Shown in pieces: positions 32,616 through 43,535 of a stretch of DNA of 64,000 nt (the first letter of the stretch is position 1; every line of letters begins with the position of its first letter). The translations under genes were made by a program, and so were the position numbers. Below the pieces are notes generated by a model. The model worked only from the letters and a program-made list of their open reading frames with translations. It did no database searches and was not told the DNA's origin. Location of the stretch: contig OX411308.1 of NCBI GenBank assembly GCA_948150685.1, forward strand, positions 142,142,548 to 142,206,547, in the 5' to 3' direction. The DNA is from Rhaphigaster nebulosa (Eukaryota; Arthropoda; Insecta; Hemiptera; Pentatomidae).

Positions 32616-33695
32616 ATGCCTCACTCAGAATTAGAGGCACAAGCACAAATACAAGCACAGGCACAAATACAAGCACAAGCACAAAAACAAACACAACAAC
32701 AACCACAAATTCAAATGGTTACTTATAAAATGTCTGCTATGGATTATGACCATATACAGGATTTTTATGGGGATTCGAGAGATGTTTGTGAATTTTTAAC
32801 TGAAGTAAGATCTGTTTTTAATTATGTCTGTAAAGCGGATAATACATTAGCGTTTGAAAACCATGCACCATTATTAAATAAAATTAGATCAAAAATAAAG
32901 GGGGAAGCTAAAAATCGTATTAGTTCTCAACATTTTGTTAATTTAGACGAATTGTTAAATTTTATAGAAAATAATTATAAAAAACAATTTTCCAATTAGT
33001 CCACGAGCTCATGTCTATGCGTCCACATAAATATGAAAATACAATTGAATTTATAAATAGAGTAGAATCGGCTTTATTTGTTCTGATTGCCAGAATTAGA
33101 ATAGATCATGAGTTATCCTATGCGGATAGTCAAATAAATTACATAAAAGAAAGAATCACTCACCATGTGATTTCATGTTTATCCATTGAATTAGGGAATT
33201 ATATGAGGATTTTTGATCCAAAAGATTTAATTAAATTAAGAATTAAATTACAAAACGAGGGTCTACCCTTATTACAACAACTTTTTCCAAAAAAAACAAT
33301 TTAATAAACATGAAAAAACATCTTATCAAAAACATGAATATAATAGATACGATACTCGTAAACCACCCCATCATCATAAAATGGAGTATAGCAAAAACGA
33401 AGCTAGGGGATATAATAAATATCACCATGATAATAGGCAAAGATATGAAAACCAGAAACGATCATATCAAAATGATGAGAGGAATTTCCATCAAAATAGG
33501 TACCGAGACAGTCATTGGCCACAGCCTTGGCATGAAAGGGATAATTGGAGAAAGAATTATAAAACGAATGAGCCGTTTCCTTCAAAACCTTTTAAACCCG
33601 ATTCTCAAATCACTGTGTCTATGAAATCGGTTGATAATGTAAGATGTTTTGAAGAATCTAATAATCAAGAATTATTAGAAAAAATGAAAGACTAG
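32616..33695 (+). pseudogene. Gypsy-type gag, frameshifted
   Basis: Capsid protein of the Gypsy-type element. From ATG 32616 a Gln/Ala-rich leader encoded by CAA/GCA repeats (to about 32700) precedes the capsid-like region (MDYDHIQDFYGDSRDVCEFL). The frame breaks near 32990 and again near 33290; the last part (33300-33695) is His/Tyr/Arg/Asn-rich and basic, likely the nucleic-acid-binding end in place of zinc knuckles. A short coiled stretch overlaps the start of pol. The breaks look like single-base indels. Confidence 0.75.
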
Positions 33696-33743
33696 AAAGG
33701 AAAGTGCAACAATTAAAACTTAAATTAGACCATTTTTTAGGAC

Positions 33744-34319
33744 TTGGAAAAATACAAGTTAAATTTAGTTAATAATACAAAAGATGCTTATTTCACGGAC
33801 AAATTTGGCAAGGAATGGTTAGTAGATACTGGAGCAGAAATTAATTGTATTAACCCAAATTCCTTACCCGAGGGAATAAAAATACAATCGGAAGAATTTG
33901 TTATATCAACACCAGCCGGTAATAAAAGAGGCCATGACAATGCAACTTTAGATATAGGACCGAGGCTTGGTTTGAAAGATGAATTATTAACAACATTTAA
34001 AATTTACAATTTCTGTGAAGGTTTTGATTTTTTGTTAGGAATGAAATCAATGAGAGATATAGGCGTTGAAATGAAAATTGGGAGTGAAAATGAATTTAAA
34101 ATAAAAGGAAAATTAATTAAAAATGGAAAAATAATTGAAGAAAATAATTACGTGAATTTGATAAAAGATTTAAGTATGATTGATAATATTGTGCGAACGG
34201 ATCATATGGAAAAAGAGACTAAAGAAAGTTTAATAAATTTAATCGGAAAATATCCTTCAATAATTAAAACTAGAGACCAAAGCTTACAAATGTACAAACT
34301 TATTAAAATGCCACATTAA
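33744..34319 (+). pseudogene. Gypsy-type retropepsin and linker
   Basis: Aspartic protease of the element, with active-site motif WLVDTGAEINCI (DTGA codons at 33825-33836) and the later FDFLLGMKSMRDIG, the (I/L)LG.. flap-distal motif. Followed by the linker toward RT. The frame is open for 191 codons, ending in a stop at 34317; RT continues in another frame, so the polyprotein is broken here. Confidence 0.8.
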
Positions 34320-35165
34320 ATTAAACACGGAAAAACCCGTATATTCTAGAAGTTATATAGTAGCACCTCAACTCAGAGAAGAAATGAATAATCAAATAAA
34401 AAAAATATTATATCAGAATATTATTAGGGAAAGTAATTCACCATAAAATTCACCGTCAATGCTTGTTCCAAAAAAGTTAGATGCCAGCGGCAAAAAGAAA
34501 TACAGGCTTGTCATTGATTACAGAAAATTGAATGAACAAACAGTTAAAGATAAATTTCCACTGCCTAATATTGAGGATCTACTTAATAAATTACAAGGTT
34601 CAAAAATGTTTTCTACTATCGATTTGGACTCAGTGTTTCATCAAATTGAGATGTCGAAATATTCAATCGAGAAGACTGCATTTTCAACAGAAGATGGGCA
34701 TTATGAATATATTAGAATGCCGATGGGCCTTTCAAACTCTCCCCCCCACCTTCCAGAGAGCTATGAATGCAATGATAGCTAACGTACCAAATGCTTTAGT
34801 TTATGTTGATGACATTATAATGTATTCTAAAACAATAGAAGAGCATTTAGAACATCTTGAAAATATATTCAAAACATTAGTTAAAAATAATCTTGTAGTT
34901 CAAATGAACAAAACTGAATTCTTTAAGCAGGAACTTCAATTCTTAGGATATATTTTAACTCCAGAAGGCATAAAAACAAATCCGTCTAAATTAGAAGATA
35001 TTTCGAAATTTCCATTACCAAAATCGGAAAAAGAAATCAGACAATTCTTAGGACTTACGGGATACTATAGAAAGTTTATCCATAATTATGCAAATATAGC
35101 AAAACCTTTAATTCAGCAATTAAGAGATAAAGATAATATTATACCAGGAAATTACAAAAAATCTT
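34320..35165 (+). pseudogene. Gypsy-type reverse transcriptase, truncated
   Basis: RT of the LTR element. Visible blocks: SMLVPKKLD and KKYRLVIDYRKLNEQTVKD (34459-34550), FSTIDLDSVFHQIEM (34610-34655), YEYIRMPMGLSNSPP (34700-34745), a frame change at the C-run near 34740, then ALVYVDDIIMYSK with the catalytic YVDD at 34802-34813, FLGYILTPEGI and IRQFLGLTGYYRKF (35035-35080). A stop at 34443 and the frame changes at about 34320 and 34740 inactivate it. Sequence leaves the element at about 35165. Confidence 0.85.
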
Positions 35166-35269
35166 CTGAGACTGATTCTCCTGGCGGCTAGTCATCCTGC
35201 TTCCTGACTTATCTATTGGGTTTCGTATCTCTCTGTTTTATTCTTCCTTGAATTATTTCTTTACTTCCT

Positions 35270-35540
35270 TAGTCTTTCCTTATTTTTGTTTCCTCCTGAA
35301 GTACACATCAAATATTTCCTCTGTATCATTTCACATCACAGCCTACTTGCATTGACACAGTTTTTTAAATTAACACTCCCAGTTCAGCACTCTCACATCG
35401 ATCATCTTGTGGCATGCTTCAAATTTTTTTTCCTTTGGTGCCTACTGCTTATTTTTTTTTACTTGGACAGAATACATATTTTTGAAATATTACTAAGTGG
35501 AATTAATAAACCATTGTGTAATAATTTGCAGCGTTTTTCT
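35270..35540 (+). repeat. Dispersed repeat X, copy 1
   Basis: Closely matches 61897-62178 in the same orientation: CACATCAAATATTTCCTCTG, CATCACAGCCTACTTGCATT, CTTTTCCTTTGGT-like and AATAAACCATTGTGTAATA. Here it lies about 100 bp after the broken end of a Gypsy element; the other copy lies inside the gag of another Gypsy element. Non-coding; family unknown. Confidence 0.8.
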
Positions 35541-36513
35541 AATTTTATTTATAAACATCATGAGAACGCTAAAGTTCTTATTTTACTTTTTTTTTAAATT
35601 CCTAATTCGAATTCAATCTATAATCTTTAATGTTGTGTTAATATTAGTCTATCCACTTAGCGTGATTTCAAACGATGACACAACCATTTTGAGATAGTCA
35701 TTCAAACTTTTAATGGTTTATATTCAGTTTTAGTTCTTTTTTTATTTCACCATACCATTTAGATAGAAGTCTGGAATAAATGTTTGTATATCAAATGAAA
35801 TTTCCTGGTCAAATAATCCTCCCTTCCAACTAAGACAAGTTGTAATACGAGGCAGGATGGTACTAATAAATTGACATGATTCAGTCTCGGGTGGTCTCGC
35901 CCATGTAGGTGAATGAGATAATTCCGATTCGTGAGTTTTTTTTTTATTTTTTTTTTAAGAGACAAATTAATCCTGACCGTTCTGTTTGTTTTTGACTTAT
36001 AGTTTCCTTACTGACGTTTTAAATGGTTTATAGTGTGGTCGTTTGTGATAATTACACCTGTTGACCGTGTAGTTGGCCGACATCTTTAATTATAAAAAAT
36101 AACAAGGACAATAGAAAGAATTAGAAATCTACTTGTTTAATTCTCAAGAAGAAGATTCTTGTAAATAGAACTTTCAAACTTAATTTTAAATGCTCCAGCT
36201 AAGCAATTGTTCATAAATAAATAAATTTTAATAAAATAAAACAAAAAAGTACCATTAAAAGCCTTAAAGGTTCAAGCATTCTATACTTGATAAGGTAATA
36301 ACTATTTCTTGACTAACGGTTATGCGAGGAGGTGTTTGGCCCAGGATTATCATACTTAAACACCAGGTTTTTCCCACTACCTATTAAAGAGACATGTACC
36401 CATTTTTTGATGGGTCGGTATTTCCCTGGAGGATCTCTCGAACTCAGATCCAATACAGAGCAGACAGAATAGTAAATAAATTTTCTGAAATTTCTCGTAC
36501 CTGGGTCCGGGAG
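35541..36513. other. No gene recognised
   Basis: AT-rich. The block at about 36320-36510 is less AT-rich and may be an old repeat, but no A/B box pair or coding motif is convincing. Confidence 0.4.
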
Positions 36514-36633
36514 TTAAGGCCTCGTTCACACTAGGCTAGTAATTTTATTAAGTGGTCACAAATTCAGTAACTAAACATGTGTGAACAGCAAAAATTTAGA
36601 AAGCGACTTAGTCCTGATCTATTTTTCTGATCA

Positions 36634-36641
36634 GTCGCGCC
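36634..36641 (+). repeat. hAT target-site duplication, left
   Basis: GTCGCGCC, matching GCCGCGCC at 39150-39157 in 7 of 8 positions. Confidence 0.75.
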
Positions 36642-36773
36642 TAGAGTTGGAGTATTGAAACGCGATATATCGATATACTGATATATCGGATTTGAAAAAC
36701 CGATATATTATATCGTTATCTTAACACCCGATATATCGACGATATAGATATTTTACACCGATATATCGGTGGC

Positions 36774-36881
36774 TGATAAATTATTTGCCACTTCTATAAA
36801 AGTGGAACTTTTATAGAAGTGGCAAATAATTTATCAATCCCTAATTAGATTGATCCTTCTGTACCGTCATGCGGATGTCAA
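36774..36881. mobile_element. Small foldback MITE, copy A
   Basis: Inverted arms of 29 bp starting TGATAAATTATTTGCCAC (36774-36802 and 36809-36837) with a 6-bp spacer, followed by a tail CTAATTAGATTGATCC ... TCATGCGGA that is also found at the end of copy B (54125-54366). CTGATA flanks it at 36773-36778 and 36882-36887, a candidate target duplication that overlaps the arm. It sits inside the hAT subterminal repeats. Confidence 0.75.
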
Positions 36882-37175
36882 CTGATATATCGGTGATATT
36901 GATATTATAAACTTTATAATTTTATAAAGTATTAAAATATTATAACTTTATTATTTTATTTTAATTAGAAATTTCCTTTATTCTTTATCATATTTTTAAT
37001 GTTATCCGTGAGCTGTACTTAACATTATAGCTTAATTATTTAATCAATCTAGGACGCTGTCTTTGAGCTGTTGTAACCTCCTTACTGTTTTAATTCATAG
37101 GCGTCACTAACGGTCACTAACCTGTTGCTCATTGCTGTTGTTAATGTGGTGATTAAAGTGAAAATAGAAACTAAA

Positions 37176-38000
37176 ATGTCGCCACCGAAAAGTGAAGTGT
37201 GGAAACATTTTAAATGGAGAGACAGTAAAAGTGCGGAGCAAACATTGTCACAAAATATTTCGGACATCGGGAAACAACAAACCTGCAGTCACACCTCAAA
37301 TCTTTCCATTCGCACGTTCGCAAATAAAGCAAATGAAATAATTCCTCCGTCAAAAGCTTATTATTGACATAAGAGTTTCCAAAATATCGCATCATTTGAA
37401 GAGGGAAACGAACGACGAAGAAAAATTAATGATGCTATTTTATATTTTATCTGTAAGGATACTCTACATTCTATACAGTTGAAAAGGAAGATTTTCTCAG
37501 CTTGGTTAAAATTCTAGCCCCTTTATATAAGGTACCTTCTAGAAATACATTAAAAACTATTGAATGAAAAACACTCAGAACTGCGCTCTCTTATTCAAAA
37601 ACATTTGAATGAAGTAAATTCAGTGACGGAGTCCCACCAGATGAAAAGTTTAATTGTTGTCACTGTTCATTTTATTTTAGAAACAAATGATGAAATGTCC
37701 CTCAGTGTTCCTGGAACTTCGAGAACTCACAGGCAGGCATACATCCCAATACATATCTCATGTTTTGGAAGATGTGTGCAGACGTTTTAACATCTCAAAT
37801 GAAAACGTAACAACAATTGTCACTGACAATGGGGCAAATATTGTGAAGGCAGTGGATACGTTCTCATAGGCCAAACATGTACACTGTTTTGCTCACTTGT
37901 TAAATCTAGTGTGCGAAAAGACTAGTTGGAAGAATTATTTAGAAAGCTTCGTAGCATTACAACATGGTTTGCTATTGTTGGCTGTGACCAGTTAAGAAAA
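37176..38000 (+). pseudogene. hAT transposase with BED finger remnant
   Basis: Cut-and-paste transposase of the ZBED/hAT type. From ATG 37176: KSEVWKHFKWRDSKSAEQ, the opening of a BED finger whose Cys ligands are not kept. Around 37475-37555: EDFLSLVKILAPLYKVPSRN, the conserved hAT segment before the RNase-H-like fold. 37690-37870: LEDVCRRFNISNENVTTIVT then DNGANIVKAV, containing a catalytic Asp, followed across a stop by HVHCFAHLLNLVCEKT, the C..H.LNL motif. The C-terminal dimerisation domain is not recognisable. Multiple stops and frame changes. Confidence 0.8.
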
Positions 38001-38588
38001 ACCACTGAAGGTGGCAATGCAAGCTAATTTCAGATGTTCCTACCAGATGGAACAGCAAATATTACATGGTCCAACTTTTCCTGGAACTTCGGCCTCATAT
38101 CAACGTTATATTGAGTGAACACACAAGTGCTCCATATATGGTGACTGCACGGGATGTTGAAGAATATTCAAGAATAGGAATCGAGGTATATTAGGTAGAT
38201 GCTAACAACTAGTTTTAAATTTTATTGTTTCAACATTTCACAGTGTGTCATATGCATAGTAAATCATAGGTCTACTCGCAATTGCACTTTCGTACTTTAT
38301 TATGAAATAGAAACCACGTCTTTTCTCCTTATCCTTCAAATAAACTCAAAAGTTTATGATTAGCAAAACGAAAAATAATATGGATCAATCACTGACCAAA
38401 TTGAAATAAAATAGACAATACTATAAATGTAAATAAATTGTTGCAGATAATCATTGGTTAAAATATAGCACATGTTAATTTATAAATATAATGGCGTAAA
38501 TATGAGAATAAGTAATATTTAGTTGCCAAACAATAATTAGTAGATAAGATTGAAACACATATACTGTTAATTAATTCTATGTAAAGAC

Positions 38589-38870
38589 AAACAGGTAATA
38601 ATATAAATGGTGATTGTACTAAAATATATATCAGATGAGTTACATGTTTTTATATAAATGTTTTGAGAATGCTCAATGTATGCATGGAAACTTTATGAAA
38701 TACAATTTGTTTTAGAAAAAAAAAACAGCCTTGTTTTATTTTTCTAAAACAAATTGTATTTCATAAAGTTTCCATGCATACATTGAGCATTCTCAAAACA
38801 TTTATATAAAAACATGTAACTCATCTGATATATATTTTAGTACAATCACCATTTATATTATTACCTGTTT
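38589..38870. repeat. Perfect 132-bp-arm palindrome
   Basis: Left arm 38589-38720 (AAACAGGTAATAATATAAAT ...) and right arm 38739-38870 (... ATTATTACCTGTTT) appear to be exact reverse complements, with an 18-bp spacer. Non-coding. It lies in the 3' part of the hAT element. Confidence 0.9.
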
Positions 38871-39149
38871 TCTAATTTGTAGAACAATATAATATATGAA
38901 ATATGGCAAAAAGCCTTCAAGATAAAAATGTATTATAATACTTATTTTTTTTACCAAAGTATTATTCTTTTCTATCTTTTTTTATAATGATTCATGGATA
39001 AAAAAAATATTGTTCGATAAATAATAATTATATTATTTCATAACCTTCATCACATTTTAACGTTATACTCATTTAATGCACGGTTTCTTTGCTTTTTCGT
39101 CCATTTACTTTCGATATATTGATATTTTTCTACCGATATTCCTACCCTA

Positions 39150-39157
39150 GCCGCGCC
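39150..39157 (+). repeat. hAT target-site duplication, right
   Basis: GCCGCGCC, partner of 36634-36641. Confidence 0.75.
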
Positions 39158-39194
39158 CCTCACCACACCGTCACAGCTCACCGATGCATCTGTT

Positions 39195-40135
39195 AAGGTA
39201 GCCCCTCAAAGCCATTTTTTTAAATGTTTTTAGAGTTCTGATAGCCCTTCTAAGAGCTCTTAAGTTCTCTATAATTTTTAGAGATAGTGCTGAGGTTATC
39301 TCAACAACAAAACATAGTCTCAGAAGATACGAGATACCAACTACTTACTTCTCGCAACTTTGAACATCTTTTTTTTTTTTTGCTATCAACCTTAGTGCAT
39401 AAGTTGATAAGGATAATTTTTATACCTCTTAGGGGGACTAACAGAACTCTCAACCAATTTTGGCTGAAAATAGACCGTCCAAGAAGGTAAAGATTTGTTA
39501 GCTTTAACAGCATGTTTTCTTGGAGTTCTATCGATAATTCTTCTTACATTTTTGACAAAGAAGCCGAACAAATAAGTTCTGGCGTCTCGAATTTTCGACT
39601 TTTTTCGTATCGCTTATATAAATTTAACGCTTATGTTATTAAGAATATATTTTAGAACTCTTTGGGGAGGGGAAAGGGAAGAGAACCAACAGAACTCTCA
39701 ACAAAACAGGCAACTACCAACAAATATTTTGGCTGAAAATATACAGTTCAATGGGGTGAAAATTTTTCACGGTAACATACTGTTTTCTTGAGAGTTCTAG
39801 TAGCTCTCCACGGAGTTCTATCGACAATCCGTTACACATTTTCACCCCTTTGGATTTGGTATATTTTCAGTCGAAATTTTTAACGGGTTTGGATATTTTT
39901 TTTTGAGTTCTGGTCTCCTAGAACCTAGTCCCGCTAAGAGCTCTATCAAGTATCCTTATTAACAAAAGGGCTACAGCTTAGGCTAGTAAATTGGGAGTAG
40001 TGTGAAGTTGGCTCCCTGTGTTTGCTATTTTTTATGGTTTAAACAACCGGATTATTTCTAAATATTATATAGAATTCTAAAATCCTTAGAGGGGCTATCA
40101 GAACTCTAAAAAAATGTTTTTGACTTTAAGAGACC
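39195..40135. mobile_element. Foldback element with internal tandem units
   Basis: Outer ends are inverted (TTTTTAGAGTTCTGATAGCC at 39229-39248; the mirror GGCTATCAGAACTCTAAAAA lies at 40093-40112). Inside, a unit containing CAACAGAACTCTCAAC, TTTTGGCTGAAAATA and TGTTTTCTTG...GAGTTCTATCGA occurs twice in direct orientation (about 39422-39545 and 39655-39840), with a partial inverted copy after 39845 (TATATTTTCAGTCGAAA). Non-coding; unclassified. Confidence 0.7.
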
Positions 40136-40721
40136 AATTTCACATAGGTCTCACCGACAAAAAATTAGAGCCTGTCGTTTTAGTCCAGTTCATTAGTTGT
40201 CATATTATGAATTTTTGGTGCAGCGAATAAATATCTTTAATATTTATTTTCGATTAGTTAAATATAATGAAGTGCATAAGGAGTATTAAGTCCTAACATT
40301 ATAAAAACCAAAAAGAAGAAACAATTCGCATTATTCGAGTTGGAAAAGACGATGAATATACTTGGATTTGGTTAGACAGAAACTGAATACGTCAGACTAA
40401 AATATACTTTTTATTAGTTAGTTTATCACAAATCTATATTGTCTGTCTATACTTATTAATATTATGATTATTAGCACTACCCTAAAAATAAACAATAATT
40501 TCTTTTCAGATGGACGTACTTTCAGAATTAAAAAAAAAAAAAAAGGAAAGAGGCCTCATTACCTCATTTTATTGCGTTGCTTGTTCATCTAGCAAAACAT
40601 TTCTCACTATCGTACTGTACTGGACCGTAGTGTGGACAGTTTTTGAGAATTATCAAGTATTTTAATTCCTAAATTACAAGTCACTTGACTTAATTACCGA
40701 CCTTGTGTGAACAAGACCTAA

Positions 40722-41635
40722 GTATGCTTGGTGTGAATTAAATTTTTAATATACAATTTTATTTTAAACTAAAATTCTCTATATCAAAACTTATTTTTTA
40801 TCCAAGAAAATACACGCATTTTAATAATTAAATTTATATTTATATGCATGAGAATGAGAAAAAATGAGAATGAAAATGCTAATGAGAAATAAGAAATCCG
40901 CACGGTTTCATAAGACAATAGATTTGAATAGTTTTTTTTTTCAGTGTAGACTAAAAGGTTGTTTATAAGCGATTAAAAATTCACTATAGTAAGAACATAT
41001 AATTGCGCCGCAAATTCAAGTTATTTGAATCGTCCCTAATGATGCCTTTATACCTCTGGATAAAATTCTACGATTTAACTTTACCTAAAAAGACGGAAAG
41101 ATGCTTTGCCCCAATGATAGAAAAATTACTGTAACTAAAATTTTGTTTACGTTCATACATAGGACTTACTATATTATTAACACGTGATTTTTCAGTGATT
41201 TTTAAGGTTTTATTGTTTTGTTTTGTATGGATGATTTTTATTGATAAAGAGATATTATTAAAAACGCAATATTTTTATTCTATATCGAGTCTTATTTTTA
41301 TTCATAATTTACTTAAGTTTTTTTTTTTTTTCGACCAGGAATCTGTTACAGAATATCTGAGTTAACAAAAAATCATTTGCATTTTTAATAGTCACAGTTC
41401 CGAAAAGAAGTAAAACTAAAATGATTGGGGCCCATTTGTTATGTTATTTATTATTACTTTCACTAACCTATATCTGAAATGAATGGTAAGTGAAAGTACC
41501 TCGATCGTGAAAAATTTCGAATCTGAGTTTTCATCGAAAATAAAAGTTTCAAGGTAACTTGAGTCCAAAATGATCTGTGTCTTGGTGTATCTTATGTATA
41601 TATTAAGATATACATAGTAAGCTAGAAGATCATTT
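40722..41635. other. No gene recognised
   Basis: AT-rich; includes a short GAGAATGAGAA tandem near 40850. Confidence 0.5.
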
Positions 41636-41814
41636 CTAACCACAATTAACACTTCCTCACCCAGCCATTTTCTATCAGCGGGTCTACCCCAAGGATCATG
41701 CCTTTCTTCTACTCTTTTTAATCTATATATATCCGACCTTCCCAAATTTCCTTCAGATGAAATTCCTTATAACCTGTCCTTTGTTCAAACTCTTCCGAAA
41801 ACCCTACAATAACA
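41636..41814 (+). pseudogene. LINE reverse transcriptase fragment (PQGS block)
   Basis: A stop-free frame of about 60 codons reads RRSFLTTINTSSPSHFLSAG then LPQGSCLSSTLFNLYISDLP, the G.PQGS.LSP.LFN.Y..D.P block of Jockey/CR1-type RTs, ending at TAA 41812. It is the segment just before YADD, missing from the CR1-like copy at 28-31 kb. The 109-codon minus-strand frame over it (41416-41745) is its antisense shadow. Confidence 0.75.
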
Positions 41815-43084
41815 AATCTTGAAAAGTTATAAACAGAGGCGTACCTAGCACATACTATTGGATAATAATTAAATCATTAACAATAAATTTGTGTAAAATC
41901 TTTTTCTCTCAGTTCTCTTTAATTTTCTATTTTATTGTTCATTTTATTTATTTGATGTAAATTTTTGTCAGAATGGTCCTTTAATTTGTTACTCGTTTGC
42001 TGAGTGTAGCCTGGAGTGCAGCGCCACTCGATATTAATTGGCTTAATATCAATTACCAGGAAGATCGTGTAGAGTATCCTCTCTATGCAGGCTGATATAT
42101 GATTATTCCTGATAGGGTGAGCTTAGGTGGTTTAAATTGATACCCCAGCCTGGAGGGAAGCGAAGGGGGAGTATTGATAACTATCTGCCATAAAATAATG
42201 GCATTTTTTTTTCACAGTTACACAACGGAATATATATTTTTTTACTACCCCCGAAATTTTTTTTACGGATGCTGAAGAAAATTAGAAAGTGAGGATAAGG
42301 GAATCTATTCGGATCAGAGAATCTGTTTGGAATCTGGCATCGAATTGAAATTATAAGGAAAACATGAGTAAAAAAAAAAATCATTTACAAAAGGTATAAC
42401 TGTTGTGCATTTCGAAAACATGTGGGAAAGGAGTAAACCGACTACCCGCAAAAATTGGTCATGCAGTTGATTTGGCATTTAAGTACTCTCATTGACTCAG
42501 GCTTAAAATATTTTTGAATCGAAAATCTTTGTGTGTCTAACGACTTCGAAAATTAAGGCACTAGGTATTTTAGTAGATTCACGAGAAATGGATAAATAAT
42601 TTAGGATAAGGAGAACAGCGACAGAATGACAATTTGTTTGGATTACTTTTTGGAACTCTTGTTCCTATAATTTTGGGTTCAACTGCTACTGATTGCTGAT
42701 GAGTTCGGCGCCAGCTTTCCTTTTCTTTCTACCATATCATAGATATCATGTTATTACAGTTATAATTGAATTTTTTGGCACAGTTGGAGCCTGCGCTTAA
42801 AAAACTCGGTTACCTACTTTTAGAGGCACATCAATTGAACGGATTTTCTCATGTTATACGAAATCTTGCGTAACCACCATTAATAAAGGTTAAATATTGT
42901 CAGCTGTTTGGAATTTTTCATCTATTTGAAGTTTAAGTAGCCAACTCAAATTCATATTAGTAACAGCAAAGTTACTTGTTATTGAGAGACAACTCAAAAA
43001 CCGAGAAGGATTCCAATTATCTTCAAATAAAACGTTTTTGCACAAATTGCTCTCGCATCTTCCCTCTCACTGTTATTCCGAGCT
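41815..43084. other. No gene recognised
   Basis: AT-rich with a less AT-rich patch at 42005-42175 (TGGAGTGCAGCGCCACTCG ...) that may be an old repeat. No coding motif. Confidence 0.45.
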
Positions 43085-43195
43085 AGGATGACTTTATCTT
43101 AATATCTTCCTGGTGTCTTCCTATTCCAATACTTAGAATCAAAAACCTTCCTATATTCTTGACCTCATCAACTTGCGTTCTTCCATCCACCTCTT
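43085..43195 (-). pseudogene. Possible RTE-like RT thumb fragment
   Basis: Minus strand: IQEVDGRTQVDEVKNIGRFL followed by ILSIGIGRHQEDIKIKSS. This aligns loosely with the V.(E/K)FKYLGS.IT....QEEIK.R thumb segment seen in the RTE-like copy at 14.4-16.5 kb, with YLGS degraded to NIGR. Short and therefore uncertain. Confidence 0.4.
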
Positions 43196-43346
43196 GAATT
43201 CAAGATCCTAACCTACCAATTTATGTATCCCATCTAATCGAATTGCCTCTTTTGAAAAACTCTTTATTATTCGTACTAACTCGTTTTGAAATTCCCAACC
43301 CATCTCAATTTGTTTAAATCTCCTCTCTCACCGCATTAAACACCAT

Positions 43347-43535
43347 TTATTTCTTCATCTCCTGAATGATCAATATTTTGATAACCGGGTCACGGTTTTT
43401 ATAAAATATTGATACAGCACTTGTGGTAACTTCATGTCTTTTTATTGCCACACTTTTCATCCCACTTTTTACCTCTTTTATTAAGTTGAACTTTTCTTTC
43501 GCATTTAATGATTTTAGTTTAGGAGCCGTGCTCAC
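43347..43535 (-). pseudogene. pogo/Tigger-type (CENP-B-like) transposase N-terminus
   Basis: About 62 codons: LNAKEKFNLIKEVKSGMKSV then AIKRHEVTTSAVSIFYKNRD, which matches the first helix-turn-helix of CENP-B/pogo-family DNA-binding domains (L.(L/A)KEK..II.EVE.G.K...(I/A)...G...S.....KN...I). The codon at the head is GTG and the frame is open upstream, so the start is uncertain. No DDE domain was found nearby; the frame stops at 43347. Confidence 0.7.

Larger units (their letters stand above)
31899..35170 (+). mobile_element. Gypsy-type LTR retrotransposon, 3'-truncated
   Basis: A 5' LTR, primer-binding site, gag, protease and RT are present in order; after the RT thumb the element stops at about 35165 without RNase H, integrase or 3' LTR. 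Several frameshifts. The Gag end resembles that of the minus-strand element at 57.3-63 kb (a VSM.(S/T)V block and a DHFLGLG/NHFLELG-like block before protease), so both belong to related lineages. Confidence 0.85.
36642..39149 (+). mobile_element. hAT transposon, full length but dead
   Basis: About 2.5 kb with inverted ends: left TAGAGTTGGAGTAT, right (reverse complement) TAGGGTAGGAATAT, both of hAT style, and an 8-bp target duplication outside. Subterminal regions are dense in ATATATCG/CGATAT motifs (36660-36770, 36883-36905 and 39112-39135), probable transposase-binding sites. It contains a broken transposase (37176-38000), a small MITE (36774-36881) and a 282-bp palindrome (38589-38870). 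Confidence 0.85.
36518..40718. mobile_element. PIF/Harbinger-type element (probably MITE) enlarged by nested inserts
   Basis: Ends are inverted: left GGCCTCGTTCACACTAG (from 36518), right GTGTGAACAAGACC (to 40718), with TAA directly outside both ends (36515-36517 and 40719-40721), the 3-bp duplication of PIF/Harbinger elements. Similarity continues inward (left TAGTAATTTTATTAAGTGG, right mirror GGTAATTAAGTCAAGTGAC). No Harbinger transposase or Myb-like protein is visible; without the hAT and foldback inserts only about 0.7 kb remains, so it was probably a non-autonomous element. Confidence 0.65.

Noticed and set aside
41416..41745. 109-codon minus-strand frame
   Set aside because: It is the antisense of a plus-strand RT fragment with the PQGS block, which explains the open frame.
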